A DNA stretch of 64,000 bases from Pseudomonas defluvii (GTDB lineage: Bacteria; Pseudomonadota; Gammaproteobacteria; Pseudomonadales; Pseudomonadaceae): contig NZ_MBPN01000006.1 of assembly GCF_001695625.1 (NCBI RefSeq), forward strand, positions 1 through 64,000. Reading direction: 5' to 3'. The notes under the pieces were generated by a model. That model saw nothing but the letters and a program-made list of their open reading frames with translations. It ran no database searches and had not been told where the DNA came from. The position numbers were made by a program, and so were the translations under genes. Below are positions 26,816-36,014 of the stretch, one piece after another. How positions within the stretch are numbered: the stretch's first letter is position 1; each line of letters opens with the position of its first letter.

Positions 26816-27226
26816 TTACACCGGTTTAGCGACCATCAGGCCGATGATGCTGAGGAAAATAACCGCGCTCAGCGCTGCCAGTATCACGACCGAGCGTCGA
26901 CTGGCTGTGGCCTTGCCCAGTCGCCCTACCAGCAGCAACCAGCACACGCACCCCAGCAGGTAGAGTACGGCCCCGCCAAGCAGCCAGGCCTGTTCCAGCG
27001 GCCAACCAATCAGGTGCACCAGCCACCAGCCACTGAAGGGCAGGCTGAACAGGCTCAGGCCCATCAGAATCCAGACGAACAACCAGGGCCGCTGCAGGCT
27101 CGTCGCTGGGCCGGCTACCGTATTGGCGCGCTGACGCCACGCCTGGAACACCAGACCCAGCGCACACCCCAGCGACAACGCCGTCGCCAGGCCATGCAAC
27201 ATTTTCATCACGCTTAAAGTTTCCAT
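26816..27226 (-). CDS. DUF2269-like membrane protein
   Basis: 136-residue protein with four hydrophobic segments (about residues 10-30, 48-66, 72-98, 112-133), matching the small DUF2269 family by recognition. It has no catalytic motif. Two starts are possible: 27226 (METLSVMKML) and 27208 (MKMLHGLATA). Two other frames are open here, but this one has the membrane-protein pattern and reasonable codon use. It follows ilvA on the same strand with a 47-nt gap between this gene's start and the ilvA stop, so it could be in an ilvA transcript. The function is unknown. Confidence 0.65.
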   Translation of the reverse strand: METLSVMKMLHGLATALSLGCALGLVFQAWRQRANTVAGPATSLQRPWLFVWILMGLSLFSLPFSGWWLVHLIGWPLEQAWLLGGAVLYLLGCVCWLLLVGRLGKATASRRSVVILAALSAVIFLSIIGLMVAKPV

Positions 27227-27273
27227 ACGAAAGCATCCCGCCCCGTCAAAGCATCGTCTTGAGCGTAGCAGCC

Positions 27274-28788
27274 TCAGCCGAGGAACAGCCGGTACGCCGG
27301 GTTCTCGGTTTCATCCCAGTAGGGGTAGCCGATCTTGGCCAGCGCTGCGGGCACCAGATGGCGCTCTTCGTCCGGCACCTGCAAACCTGCAACCACACGG
27401 CCGTCAGCCGCACCGTGGTTACGGTAATGGAACATCGAGATGTTCCAGCGCCCACCCAGTTTGTTGAGGAAGTTGAACAACGCACCCGGACGCTCTGGAA
27501 ACTCGAAGCGCAGGACCATCTCGTTGCTGACACCCGCCGCATGACCTCCGACCATGTGCCGGATATGCAACTTGGCCAGTTCGTTGTCGGTCAGGTCGAG
27601 CACCGGGAAGCCCTGCTCACTCAGGCTTTGCAACAAGGCGCTGCGCGGGTCGGTGTCAGGATGGGTTTGCACGCCAACAAAAATATGGGCTTCGCCCTCG
27701 GCGTGGTAACGGTAGTTGAACTCGGTGATCTGGCGCTTGCCAATGGCCTCGCAAAACGCCTTGAAGCTGCCCGGTTGCTCAGGGATGGTCACGGCAATGA
27801 TTGCCTCACGCCCTTCACCCAGCTCGGCGCGCTCGGCCACATGGCGCAGACGGTCGAAGTTGACGTTGGCACCGGAGTCGATGGCCACCAGCGTCTGGCC
27901 GCTGACACCGCGCAGTTCGACGTATTTCTTGATACCCGCCACACCCAGGGCACCCGCAGGTTCAGTGATCGAGCGGGTATCGTCGTAAATATCCTTGATC
28001 GCCGCACAGATCTCATCGGTACTGACGGTAATGACCTCGTCGACGTAGTCTTTGCAGATCTCAAAGGTGTACTGGCCGATTTGCGCGACTGCCACGCCAT
28101 CGGCGAACAACCCGACCTGCGGCAATACCACGCGCTCACCCGCAGCCATGGCGGCTTGCAGGCAATTGGAGTCATCCGGCTCGACGCCGATCACCTTGAT
28201 CTCCGGGCGCAGGTACTTCACGTAGGCCGCGATACCGGCAATCAGGCCACCACCACCGACCGGAACGAAGATCGCGTCCAGCTGGCCCGGGTGCTGGCGC
28301 AGAATCTCCATGGCCACGGTGCCTTGGCCTGCAATGGTGTGCGGGTCGTCGTAGGGGTGGATGTAGACGAAGCCCTTCTCATCGACCAGTTTCAGCGAAT
28401 AGGCCAGCGCTTCGGGGAAGGAATCACCATGCAGCACAACCTTGCCGCCACGCGAGCGTACACCTTCGACCTTGATCTCGGGCGTGGTCTTGGGCATGAC
28501 GATGGTTGCCTTGATGCCCAACTCCTTCGCCGCAAGTGCTACACCCTGGGCATGGTTACCCGCCGACGCGGTGACCACGCCACGGGCGAGTTCTTCGGGG
28601 GTCAGTTGGGCCAGCTTGTTGTAGGCGCCACGAATCTTGAAGGAGAACACCGGCTGCAGGTCTTCGCGCTTGAGCAGCACGGTATTGCCCAAGCGCTTGC
28701 TCAGCTGCCCGGCACGTTGCAATGGCGTTTCGACAGCGACGTCATAGACGCGCGAGGTGAGGATCTTCTTGACGTACTGTTCGAGCAT
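27274..28788 (-). CDS. ilvA: Threonine ammonia-lyase, biosynthetic
   Basis: PLP enzyme that deaminates L-threonine to 2-oxobutanoate, the committed step to isoleucine. The start at 28788 (MLEQYVKKIL) gives 504 residues, the length of the biosynthetic form. The PLP lysine is in FSFKIRGAYNK (about residue 58), followed by SAGNHAQG and the glycine loop PVGGGGL. Two regulatory ACT-like domains (about residues 330-500) imply feedback by isoleucine. Pseudomonads often have more than one ilvA. It is divergent from rpiA across 136 nt. Confidence 0.93.
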   Translation of the reverse strand: MLEQYVKKILTSRVYDVAVETPLQRAGQLSKRLGNTVLLKREDLQPVFSFKIRGAYNKLAQLTPEELARGVVTASAGNHAQGVALAAKELGIKATIVMPKTTPEIKVEGVRSRGGKVVLHGDSFPEALAYSLKLVDEKGFVYIHPYDDPHTIAGQGTVAMEILRQHPGQLDAIFVPVGGGGLIAGIAAYVKYLRPEIKVIGVEPDDSNCLQAAMAAGERVVLPQVGLFADGVAVAQIGQYTFEICKDYVDEVITVSTDEICAAIKDIYDDTRSITEPAGALGVAGIKKYVELRGVSGQTLVAIDSGANVNFDRLRHVAERAELGEGREAIIAVTIPEQPGSFKAFCEAIGKRQITEFNYRYHAEGEAHIFVGVQTHPDTDPRSALLQSLSEQGFPVLDLTDNELAKLHIRHMVGGHAAGVSNEMVLRFEFPERPGALFNFLNKLGGRWNISMFHYRNHGAADGRVVAGLQVPDEERHLVPAALAKIGYPYWDETENPAYRLFLG

Positions 28789-28924
28789 CGGGAAAGCATC
28801 ACTGGGCGGCTGGGACAAGGCCTGGGAGTCTACCCCAGCGCCCTGTCGGGCGACCACCGCCAGCCTGGGGTTTTAGCCGTTATACTAGGCAACCTCAGAT
28901 ACTCCTCCCCGCTTCGGAGCCCGC

Positions 28925-29596
28925 ATGACCCAGGACCAACTCAAACAGGCTGTCGCCCAGGCCGCTGTCGATTTCATTCTGCCCAAGCTCGATGACAAGA
29001 GCATCGTCGGCGTCGGCACCGGCTCGACCGCCAACTGCTTCATCGACGCCCTGGCCAAGCACAAAGGTGCCTTCGACGGTGCCGTTGCCAGTTCCGAAGC
29101 CACTGCTGCGCGCCTGAAAGGCCATGGCATTCCGGTGTATGAGCTGAACACCGTCAGCGAGTTGGAGTTCTATGTCGACGGTGCCGACGAAAGCAACGAG
29201 CACCTGGCCCTGATCAAGGGCGGCGGCGCCGCACTTACCCGCGAGAAGATCGTTGCCGCCGTGGCCAAGACCTTCATCTGCATCGCTGACGCCAGCAAGC
29301 TGGTTCCGGTACTGGGCGCCTTCCCGCTGCCAGTGGAAGTGATCCCGATGGCCCGCAGTCACGTTGCCCGCCAACTGGTCAAACTGGGCGGCGACCCGGT
29401 GTACCGCGAAGGCGTGGTAACCGACAACGGCAACATCATCCTCGATGTGTACAACCTGCAGATCACCAACCCGGTGGAACTGGAAAATCAGATCAACGCC
29501 ATCGTTGGTGTCGTCACCAACGGTCTGTTCGCCGCGCGCCCTGCCGACCTGCTGCTGCTGGGTACCCCGGAAGGCGTAAAAACACTGCGTAACTGA
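28925..29596 (+). CDS. rpiA: Ribose-5-phosphate isomerase A
   Basis: Interconverts ribose-5-phosphate and ribulose-5-phosphate in the pentose phosphate pathway. The 223 residues are the standard length. Signatures are [12 protein letters not shown] (about residues 25-36), [18 protein letters not shown] and [13 protein letters not shown]; the catalytic residue is Glu in the ALTREK loop region. Divergent ilvA and this gene share the region 28789-28924. It is convergent with the SdiA-regulated-family genes. Confidence 0.96.
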   Translation: MTQDQLKQAVAQAAVDFILPKLDDKSIVGVGTGSTANCFIDALAKHKGAFDGAVASSEATAARLKGHGIPVYELNTVSELEFYVDGADESNEHLALIKGGGAALTREKIVAAVAKTFICIADASKLVPVLGAFPLPVEVIPMARSHVARQLVKLGGDPVYREGVVTDNGNIILDVYNLQITNPVELENQINAIVGVVTNGLFAARPADLLLLGTPEGVKTLRN

Positions 29597-29615
29597 TACA
29601 CCCGTCAAGCTCAGG

Positions 29616-29648
29616 CCGGCCCCCAACGATGGTCGTTTACGGGGCCGG
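29616..29648. terminator. Bidirectional terminator-like hairpin between rpiA and the SdiA-regulated-family gene
   Basis: CCGGCCCC (29616-29623) pairs with GGGGCCGG (29641-29648). An inner stem AACGA/TCGTT (29625-29629 and 29633-29637) extends it. It is placed between convergent genes and overlaps the last codons of the minus-strand gene. Confidence 0.65.
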
Positions 29649-30551
29649 TTGCTTCTTGAAGATGTAGAACAGGTTGGGTTCACTGACCAGGTAGAGCGTC
29701 CCGGCATCGTCCAGGGCAATACCTTCTGCCTGCGGCACGCTCTGCTGCAACCCTTGAAAACCCTTGTGCAGAGACAAGCTGTTCAACGGTTTCCCTTCAG
29801 TATCCAGCTCCAGCACCAGTTTCGATTCGTCCGACAAGGCCAGCAAATGGCCGCTGCGCTCATCGAACACCAGGCTCGACAAATCACGCATGAACAACCG
29901 TGAATCACGCTGGCGATCCTGCACTACATGCACGGAATAAGGCTGCCCGTCGCCCTCATGAGGGAACCCCTGCACCTCGTAGATCAACATCGGGTCGCGC
30001 TCCTTGGCCACGAACAGACGCTTGCCTGCCGAGTCATAGGCCAAACCCTCGAACCCTTTGTTGCCGTTCAGACCAACCCCCAGAGACAGCTGCTCAGCGG
30101 TACTGGCATCCAGCACACGGGTGTCATCATTCAGTTGAGCAAGGATCAGCCGCTGTTGGCGCTCGTCGGTGATGACATAGCTGCCAGGCCCGACATACTC
30201 AACGGCTTCCGGGTCGCCGAAACCAATCAACGGCAAGCGCCTCACGATGACGCCATCCAGCGACAGCTCTATCAGTTCTGAACGCTTGTTGGTGACACTG
30301 AACAGGCTTTTACGATCAGGGTCGTAGGTCAGTGCAGAGAGGTCATCGTCCAGCCCCTCGATAGGCTTGGCTTCAAGTACGACCTGATAGCGATCCAGGC
30401 CAATACCGTGCTCGACCGGCTGCCACCAGGTCTTGAGGTTGAACCAACCGCGCTCGAGCAATCGATACTCGTGCGCCGCCAAAGCCAACAAAGAAAGGGC
30501 CGACAGGCTGATAAGCAAAGCAAGCAGAGGTAAACGGATAAAACGTCGCAT
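29637..30551 (-). CDS. SdiA-regulated-domain protein (paralog 1)
   Basis: 304-residue protein with one N-terminal membrane anchor (about residues 6-26) and a beta-propeller-like SdiA-regulated domain (about 60-300), named after E. coli YjiK. Repeating segments such as LDDDLSALTYDPDRKSLFSV, GFGDPEAVEYVG and NKGFEGLAYD are visible. Family members are periplasmic or membrane-anchored with no established enzymatic activity. It is tandem with a related gene 80 nt upstream (30632-31564); the shared core (AEGIALDDAGTLYLVSEPNLFY versus AEGVAMDEQGTLYMVSEPNLFY) indicates a duplication. Confidence 0.75.
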   Translation of the reverse strand: MRRFIRLPLLALLISLSALSLLALAAHEYRLLERGWFNLKTWWQPVEHGIGLDRYQVVLEAKPIEGLDDDLSALTYDPDRKSLFSVTNKRSELIELSLDGVIVRRLPLIGFGDPEAVEYVGPGSYVITDERQQRLILAQLNDDTRVLDASTAEQLSLGVGLNGNKGFEGLAYDSAGKRLFVAKERDPMLIYEVQGFPHEGDGQPYSVHVVQDRQRDSRLFMRDLSSLVFDERSGHLLALSDESKLVLELDTEGKPLNSLSLHKGFQGLQQSVPQAEGIALDDAGTLYLVSEPNLFYIFKKQPAP

Positions 30552-30631
30552 TCAGGCAGACTCAACAAAAATCGACCTAAAGCTAACCATACCCACCTGA
30601 ATCGAAGCTTAAAGCACCAGGGCAAGCACGC

Positions 30632-31564
30632 TTAGTGCTTGCGGAAGCGATAGAACAGGTTCGGCTCGCTGACCATATACAGCGTGCCCTGCTCATCCAT
30701 GGCAACCCCTTCAGCCCGTGGAATACGCTTTTGCAAACCGTTGAAGCCGCCCTGCAGGGTCATGAAGCTGACCTGTTGGCCCTGCTGATCCAGCTCGAGC
30801 AACATGTTGGAGTCGGCCGACAGCACCAGCATATGGCCCGTACGTGGATCGATGCCAAGGGCAGATACATTGCGCAGATCGAGTTCGTCGCTGGACAGCG
30901 ACTGTTTCTGACCGCTCAATTGGCCCGAACTATCGCTACTCCAGGTGAACAACTTTGGTGGCCGCTCCTCACCCAACACCAACCGTTGGCGTTTTGGCTC
31001 CCAGGCAACCCCCTCGAACGCCTTGTTCTGATTCTTCGACGGCCCAAGGTCGTATTGCGGGAAGTCGGCGCTGTTCAGTGCCTTGGTATTGGCATCGACC
31101 CGAATGATGGTCACGGTATGATCGCGCTCATCGACAATTGCCATGCGCCCACCCTCCAGCACGGCAACCCCCTCGGGGTTGCTCCAGCCATTGAGGGGCA
31201 TTTTGCGCAGCACATCACCGTCCAGCGTCAGTTGAACCAGGAACGGGTTCTTGCCCATCACCGCGAACAGGGTTTTGGTTTGCGGGTCGTAGGAGACATC
31301 GGAAGCTTCGTCATCTTCCATGCCAGGCAGCACCTTGGCATCAATGTCGGCGTGGTAGTCCGGCAACCAGACGCTAGCCCGTTGTTCTGCCGGGCTCTCG
31401 AAACGCTCTTTGATCCAGAGCAGGCCACGGTCATCCCAATGCATGGCATAGGTCACGCCATAGCCGATGACCGCCGCAGTCGCCAACCAGGTCGACCAAC
31501 GCAACATAAAAGGACGCTTGCGTACAGACGGCAGAGAGTCGCCGGAAGGAAACGGTGTGGTCAT
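30632..31564 (-). CDS. SdiA-regulated-domain protein (paralog 2)
   Basis: 310-residue paralog of the protein encoded just downstream. It has a membrane anchor at about residues 22-40, then the SdiA-regulated propeller-like domain (about 75-308), with segments DDEASDVSYDPQTKTLFAV, WSNPEGVAVLEGGRMA and NKAFEGVAWEPK. The two are co-oriented with an 80-nt gap and probably expressed together. Regulation by quorum-sensing SdiA is only the name of the family; no LuxR-type box was identified here. The function is unknown. Confidence 0.75.
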   Translation of the reverse strand: MTTPFPSGDSLPSVRKRPFMLRWSTWLATAAVIGYGVTYAMHWDDRGLLWIKERFESPAEQRASVWLPDYHADIDAKVLPGMEDDEASDVSYDPQTKTLFAVMGKNPFLVQLTLDGDVLRKMPLNGWSNPEGVAVLEGGRMAIVDERDHTVTIIRVDANTKALNSADFPQYDLGPSKNQNKAFEGVAWEPKRQRLVLGEERPPKLFTWSSDSSGQLSGQKQSLSSDELDLRNVSALGIDPRTGHMLVLSADSNMLLELDQQGQQVSFMTLQGGFNGLQKRIPRAEGVAMDEQGTLYMVSEPNLFYRFRKH

Positions 31565-31741
31565 CGAGGATTCCTGCTTGTTTTTTACCGATTTAATAGC
31601 ACAGCACCGGCAGGTTCACGTGAACCAATGCGCAGGCATTATCCGGATGACTTGTGAAAAAATCGGTAAAAGCAGGCTGACTGTAACGATAAAGCAGGTG
31701 GCAGCCATTACGACTGCCACACAGATCCGGCGTACCGGCGC

Positions 31742-32407
31742 TCAGAGTACCTTGCTTTCGAAACGGCTGATGCCAGGCAGCTCCAGCACCAGTTCGTCCC
31801 CCTGATTCAGCGGGCCGACGCCTGCTGGCGTACCGGTGAGGATCACATCACCGGCCTGCAGGGAAAACTGTGCCGCCATGTACTGGATCATCGGAACAAT
31901 CGGATTAAGCATCAGCTCGCTGTTGCCATCCTGGCGTACCTCGCCATTGATGCTCAGACGAATGCCGATATCGGTCAGGTCCTCGAAGGTACTGGCCGGC
32001 ACGAACGGTGCCAGAACGCAGGCGCCATCGAACGACTTGGCCAACTCCCAGGGCAAGCCCTTTTCCTTCAGCTTGGACTGAACGTCACGCAGGGTCAGGT
32101 CCAGTGCCGGGGCGAAGCCGGAGATCGCATCGAGCACTTCTTCCTCGTCGGGCTGGGTCGACAGCGACTTGCCCAGCAACACGGCGATTTCCGCCTCGTA
32201 GTGCACCGAACCACGCTCGGTCGGGATCTTGAAGCCACCCTCGAGCGGCACGACACAACTGCCGGGCTTGATGAACAACAAGGGTTCAGTCGGTACCGGG
32301 TTATTCAGTTCCTTGGCATGTTCGGCGTAATTACGGCCAATGCACACCACCTTGCCCAACGGGAAGTGAATACGCGTGCCGTCTAGATACTGGTGCTGGT
32401 AGCTCAT
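31742..32407 (-). CDS. Fumarylacetoacetate hydrolase family protein
   Basis: 221-residue FAH-fold enzyme. Conserved elements are GKVVCIGRNYAEHAKEL, the FIKPGSC segment, the metal-binding acids in SVHYEAEIAVLLGK and ALDLTLRD, and GDVILTGTPAGVG. The family includes acylpyruvate hydrolases and oxaloacetate tautomerases; the length fits YcgM-like enzymes rather than fumarylacetoacetase proper. It lies 42 nt downstream of D-2-hydroxyglutarate dehydrogenase on the same strand, suggesting shared transcription and a 2-oxo acid side-product role (inference). Confidence 0.85.
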   Translation of the reverse strand: MSYQHQYLDGTRIHFPLGKVVCIGRNYAEHAKELNNPVPTEPLLFIKPGSCVVPLEGGFKIPTERGSVHYEAEIAVLLGKSLSTQPDEEEVLDAISGFAPALDLTLRDVQSKLKEKGLPWELAKSFDGACVLAPFVPASTFEDLTDIGIRLSINGEVRQDGNSELMLNPIVPMIQYMAAQFSLQAGDVILTGTPAGVGPLNQGDELVLELPGISRFESKVL

Positions 32408-32449
32408 TGCCGACTCCTGGCGCTGTTAATCACTTTTGGGGGAAACGCG

Positions 32450-33847
32450 TCACTCGACCGGGAAGATCTTGCCCGGGTTCATGATCCCATTCGGGTCGAA
32501 GGCGGCCTTAACCGCCTTCATGTACTCGATTTCCACGGGCGAACGGCTGTAGGTCAGGTAGTCGCGCTTGGTCATGCCAACACCGTGCTCGGCAGAAATC
32601 GAGCCGTTGTACTTCTCTACTATTTCGAAAACCCATTTGTTGACGGTAGCGCACTTGGCGAAGAACTCGTCCTTACTCAGGTTTTCCGGCTTGAGGATGT
32701 TCAGGTGCAAATTGCCGTCGCCGATGTGGCCATACCAGACGACTTCAAAATCAGGGTAATGCTCGCCGACAATCGCATCGATATCCTTCAAGAACACCGG
32801 CACTTTCGATACGGTGACCGAGATGTCGTTCTTGTAGGGCGTCCAGTGCGAGATGGTCTCGGAGATGTACTCACGCAGTTTCCAGAGGTTTTTCAGTTGT
32901 TGCTCGCTCTGGCTCATCACACCGTCGATTACCCAGCCTTGCTCCACACAGTGCTCGAAGGTTGCCAGGGCGTCGTTGGCCACCTCTTCGGTGCTCGCCT
33001 CGAACTCCAGCAAGGCATAGAACGGGCAGTCGGTGTCAAAGGGTGCCGGCACATCGCCACGCCCCATGATCTTGGCCAGGGCCTTGTCGGAGAAGAACTC
33101 AAAGGCAGTGAGGTCCAGTTTGCCCTGGAAAGCATGCAGCACCGGCATGATCGAGTCGAAGTCCGGGGTGCCCAGGACCATCGCGGTGAGATTCTTCGGC
33201 GCGCGGTCCAGGCGCATCGTGGCTTCAACCACAAAGCCCAGAGTGCCTTCAGCCCCAATGAACAACTGACGCAGATCGTAACCGGTGGCGTTCTTGATCA
33301 AGTCCTTGTTCAACTCAAGCAGGTCGCCCTTGCCGGTGACGACTTTCAGGCCAGCCACCCAATTACGGGTCATACCGTAGCGAATAACCTTGATACCGCC
33401 GGCATTGGTGCCGATATTGCCGCCAATCTGGCTTGATCCTGCTGAGGCAAAGTCAACTGGGTAGTACAGCCCCTGGTCTGCCGCGAACTGCTGCAGTTGC
33501 GCGGTAATCACCCCAGGCTGGCAGACGACCGTACGATCACCGGCGTTGAAACCGAGAATCTGGTTCATGTAGTCGAAGGCCACTACCACTTCGCCATTGG
33601 CCGCCACGGCTGCGGCGGAAAGCCCGGTTCGCCCGCCCGACGGCACCAGCGCAACCTTGCGCTGGTTGGCCCAGCGGACGATGGCCTGTACCTGTTCGAT
33701 GCTCTTCGGAAACACGATGGCCAGCGGTGCCGGCGCAAAATGTTTGGTCCAATCCTTGCCGTACGTATCGAGGGAAGCAGCGTCGGTGAGTACCTTGCCA
33801 GGTTCAACCAGAGTCAACAGCTCATCAATCAGCGCAGGATTGGTCAT
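32450..33847 (-). CDS. FAD-dependent D-2-hydroxyglutarate dehydrogenase
   Basis: 465-residue flavoprotein of the FAD-binding/FAD-oxidase C family. The start at 33847 (MTNPALIDEL) is preferred over upstream ATGs. It shows the FAD-binding VPSGGRTGLS and GSSQIGGNIGTNAGG segments and the C-terminal metal/substrate motif GHIGDGNLHLN. It is divergent from serA. In other pseudomonads the neighbouring enzyme oxidises D-2-hydroxyglutarate that SerA makes when it reduces 2-oxoglutarate, which drives serine synthesis, so this assignment rests on position plus family. D-lactate dehydrogenase would be the alternative. Confidence 0.82.
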   Translation of the reverse strand: MTNPALIDELLTLVEPGKVLTDAASLDTYGKDWTKHFAPAPLAIVFPKSIEQVQAIVRWANQRKVALVPSGGRTGLSAAAVAANGEVVVAFDYMNQILGFNAGDRTVVCQPGVITAQLQQFAADQGLYYPVDFASAGSSQIGGNIGTNAGGIKVIRYGMTRNWVAGLKVVTGKGDLLELNKDLIKNATGYDLRQLFIGAEGTLGFVVEATMRLDRAPKNLTAMVLGTPDFDSIMPVLHAFQGKLDLTAFEFFSDKALAKIMGRGDVPAPFDTDCPFYALLEFEASTEEVANDALATFEHCVEQGWVIDGVMSQSEQQLKNLWKLREYISETISHWTPYKNDISVTVSKVPVFLKDIDAIVGEHYPDFEVVWYGHIGDGNLHLNILKPENLSKDEFFAKCATVNKWVFEIVEKYNGSISAEHGVGMTKRDYLTYSRSPVEIEYMKAVKAAFDPNGIMNPGKIFPVE

Positions 33848-34019
33848 CGATAGAACTCTCGAACAATTCATAGTCACCCTGAGGACTCTTCACGTGCCAG
33901 GGATGGGCGTATCAAGGGGTCGTTATGCTAGCATATGCCCCCCGCTAATCGTGCTTCAGGCCGATCTGCGACAGCTTCTCTTCCCTGCCATTTTTTCTCC
34001 GGGACACAGGTTTACGCAG

Positions 34020-35249
34020 ATGAGCAAGACTTCTCTCGATAAGAGCAAGATCAAGTTCCTTCTCCTCGAAGGCGTCCACCAAACTGCCGTGGACGTCCTT
34101 AAGGCCGCCGGGTACACCAACATTGAGTACCTCACCGGCTCTCTGCCCGATGCCGATCTGAAGGAAAAGATCGCCGATGCTCACTTCATCGGTATCCGCT
34201 CGCGCACTCAACTGACCGAAGAGGTTTTCGACTGCGCCAAGAAACTGGTCGCTGTCGGCTGTTTCTGCATTGGTACCAACCAGGTCGACCTCAACGCGGC
34301 TCGCGAACGCGGTATCGCCGTGTTCAACGCACCGTACTCCAACACCCGTTCCGTTGCCGAACTGGTACTGGCCGAGGCCATCCTGCTGCTACGCGGCATC
34401 CCGGAGAAGAACGCGTCCTGCCACCGTGGTGGCTGGATCAAGAGCGCGGCCAACTCCTTCGAGATCCGTGGCAAGAAGCTGGGTATCGTCGGCTACGGCT
34501 CGATCGGCACCCAACTGTCGGTCCTGGCTGAAGGCCTGGGCATGCAGGTTTACTTCTACGACACCATCACCAAGCTGCCGCTGGGTAACGCCACTCAGGT
34601 GAACAACCTGCACGAGCTGCTGGGCATGTGCGACATCGTCTCGCTGCACGTTCCAGAAACTGCAGCCACCCAGTGGATGATCGGCGAGAAGGAAATTCGC
34701 GCCATCAAGAAAGGCGGCATCCTGATCAACGCCGCCCGTGGCACCGTGGTCGAACTGGACCACCTGGCTGCCGCCATCAAGGACAAGCACCTGATCGGCG
34801 CCGCCATCGACGTATTCCCGGTCGAGCCACGCTCCAACGATGAAGAGTTCGAAAGCCCGCTGCGCGGCCTGGACAACGTCATCCTGACCCCGCACATCGG
34901 TGGCTCGACTGCCGAAGCGCAGGCCAACATCGGCCTGGAAGTGGCAGAAAAACTGGTCAAGTACAGCGACAACGGTACGTCGGTATCCTCGGTCAACTTC
35001 CCTGAAGTGGCCCTTCCGGCCCACCCAGGCAAGCACCGTCTGCTGCACATCCACCAAAACATCCCGGGTGTTCTCAGCGAGATCAACAAGGTCTTCGCCG
35101 AAAACGCCATCAACATCTCCGGTCAGTTCCTGCAGACCAACGAGAAGGTGGGTTACGTGGTTATCGACGTAGATGCCGAGTACTCCGACCTGGCCCAGGA
35201 AAAACTGCAACAGATCAAGGGCACCATCCGTTCCCGCGTTCTGTTCTAA
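34020..35249 (+). CDS. serA: D-3-phosphoglycerate dehydrogenase
   Basis: First step of serine synthesis, oxidation of 3-phosphoglycerate. The start is the ATG at 34020 (MSKTSLDKSK); the 409 residues are the E. coli-type length. The NAD-binding GYGSIGTQLS (about residue 159), catalytic Arg in NAARG, and catalytic His in TPHIGGSTAEA (about residue 290) are present. A C-terminal ACT domain (about 335-409) gives feedback by serine. A long upstream extension of the frame is spurious. In the 172-nt promoter region shared with the dehydrogenase there is a 12-bp palindrome TATGCTAGCATA (33924-33935), whose TATGCT could serve as a -10. Confidence 0.96.
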   Translation: MSKTSLDKSKIKFLLLEGVHQTAVDVLKAAGYTNIEYLTGSLPDADLKEKIADAHFIGIRSRTQLTEEVFDCAKKLVAVGCFCIGTNQVDLNAARERGIAVFNAPYSNTRSVAELVLAEAILLLRGIPEKNASCHRGGWIKSAANSFEIRGKKLGIVGYGSIGTQLSVLAEGLGMQVYFYDTITKLPLGNATQVNNLHELLGMCDIVSLHVPETAATQWMIGEKEIRAIKKGGILINAARGTVVELDHLAAAIKDKHLIGAAIDVFPVEPRSNDEEFESPLRGLDNVILTPHIGGSTAEAQANIGLEVAEKLVKYSDNGTSVSSVNFPEVALPAHPGKHRLLHIHQNIPGVLSEINKVFAENAINISGQFLQTNEKVGYVVIDVDAEYSDLAQEKLQQIKGTIRSRVLF

Positions 35250-35263
35250 GCATCCTGCGGCAT

Positions 35264-35297
35264 AAAAAAGGGAGGCCCTGATGGCCTCCCTTTTTTT
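35264..35297. terminator. Bidirectional terminator after serA
   Basis: GGGAGGCC/GGCCTCCC hairpin (35270-35277 and 35283-35290) followed by seven T residues; A residues upstream serve the convergent DUF4399 gene. Confidence 0.92.
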
Positions 35298-35308
35298 GTG
35301 TGCCGTGT

Positions 35309-35782
35309 TTACTTGACGGTCACTGTGATCTTCTTCGATTCAACACTTGGCTTGAATGGCACGTGGAACTTGTCGCCCAGCACCAGTTGCAGCGTGTGCT
35401 TGCCTGGCGTCAAGGTGATCTGGGTTTCAGTCTGCGCCTTACCGAAATGAACAACATGCTCACCCGGCGGCAGCGGCTGATTGTCGGCCGGCAACACCGT
35501 GGCTGGCAGTACCTGGTCAGCAGCAGGCTCTTTGCTCACGTCGACCAACAGGTGGTGATGACCGGTATGCGGGGTATCATCGCCGGCAGGCTTGAGCGCC
35601 ATGCCTTCGATACCAAACTTGACGGTAAAGGTCTTGTCCACCGTAGCCCCATCGGCAGGGGACAGAATGGAAACCTTGGCCCCTGCAGGCGGTTCCTGGC
35701 TTTTCAGGCCTTCGGCTGCCGCCACAACGGAGACGCCCATCAGCAGACCAGCAATGGCTGCACACGAAATCAGGCTTTTCAT
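35309..35782 (-). CDS. DUF4399 family periplasmic protein
   Basis: 157-residue exported protein with an N-terminal signal peptide (cleavage near VAA-AEG, residue 23). The mature part has His-rich HTGHHHLLVDV and the HVVHFG and HTLQLVLGDKFHVPF segments, typical of DUF4399, a small beta-sandwich family. The histidines suggest metal binding, but that is not established. It is convergent with serA and separated by the terminator. It has no obvious partner gene. Confidence 0.8.
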   Translation of the reverse strand: MKSLISCAAIAGLLMGVSVVAAAEGLKSQEPPAGAKVSILSPADGATVDKTFTVKFGIEGMALKPAGDDTPHTGHHHLLVDVSKEPAADQVLPATVLPADNQPLPPGEHVVHFGKAQTETQITLTPGKHTLQLVLGDKFHVPFKPSVESKKITVTVK

Positions 35783-36014
35783 TCACTACTCCTGTGATTT
35801 ACTTCACTAACAGAGGCTGCAAAATAGTGCGGCAGCAGCCAATAACCATAGATCAATTGGAACGCTCTGTGTTTGTCTGTGTTCCTACAAAATATTTTGT
35901 AGGAAACGTCTAACATCCACTACCGACCAAGGTCCTAGGTGGCGTTCGACCGCAGCATTTGCATAAAGTCGCGGCGAACAGATCTTCAACTGCCAAAATA
36001 AAACAGGGGCAACA

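Noticed and set aside
27259..28995. 578-codon open frame antisense to ilvA
   Set aside because: It covers ilvA and the start of rpiA in the opposite sense and has a repetitive, biased composition.
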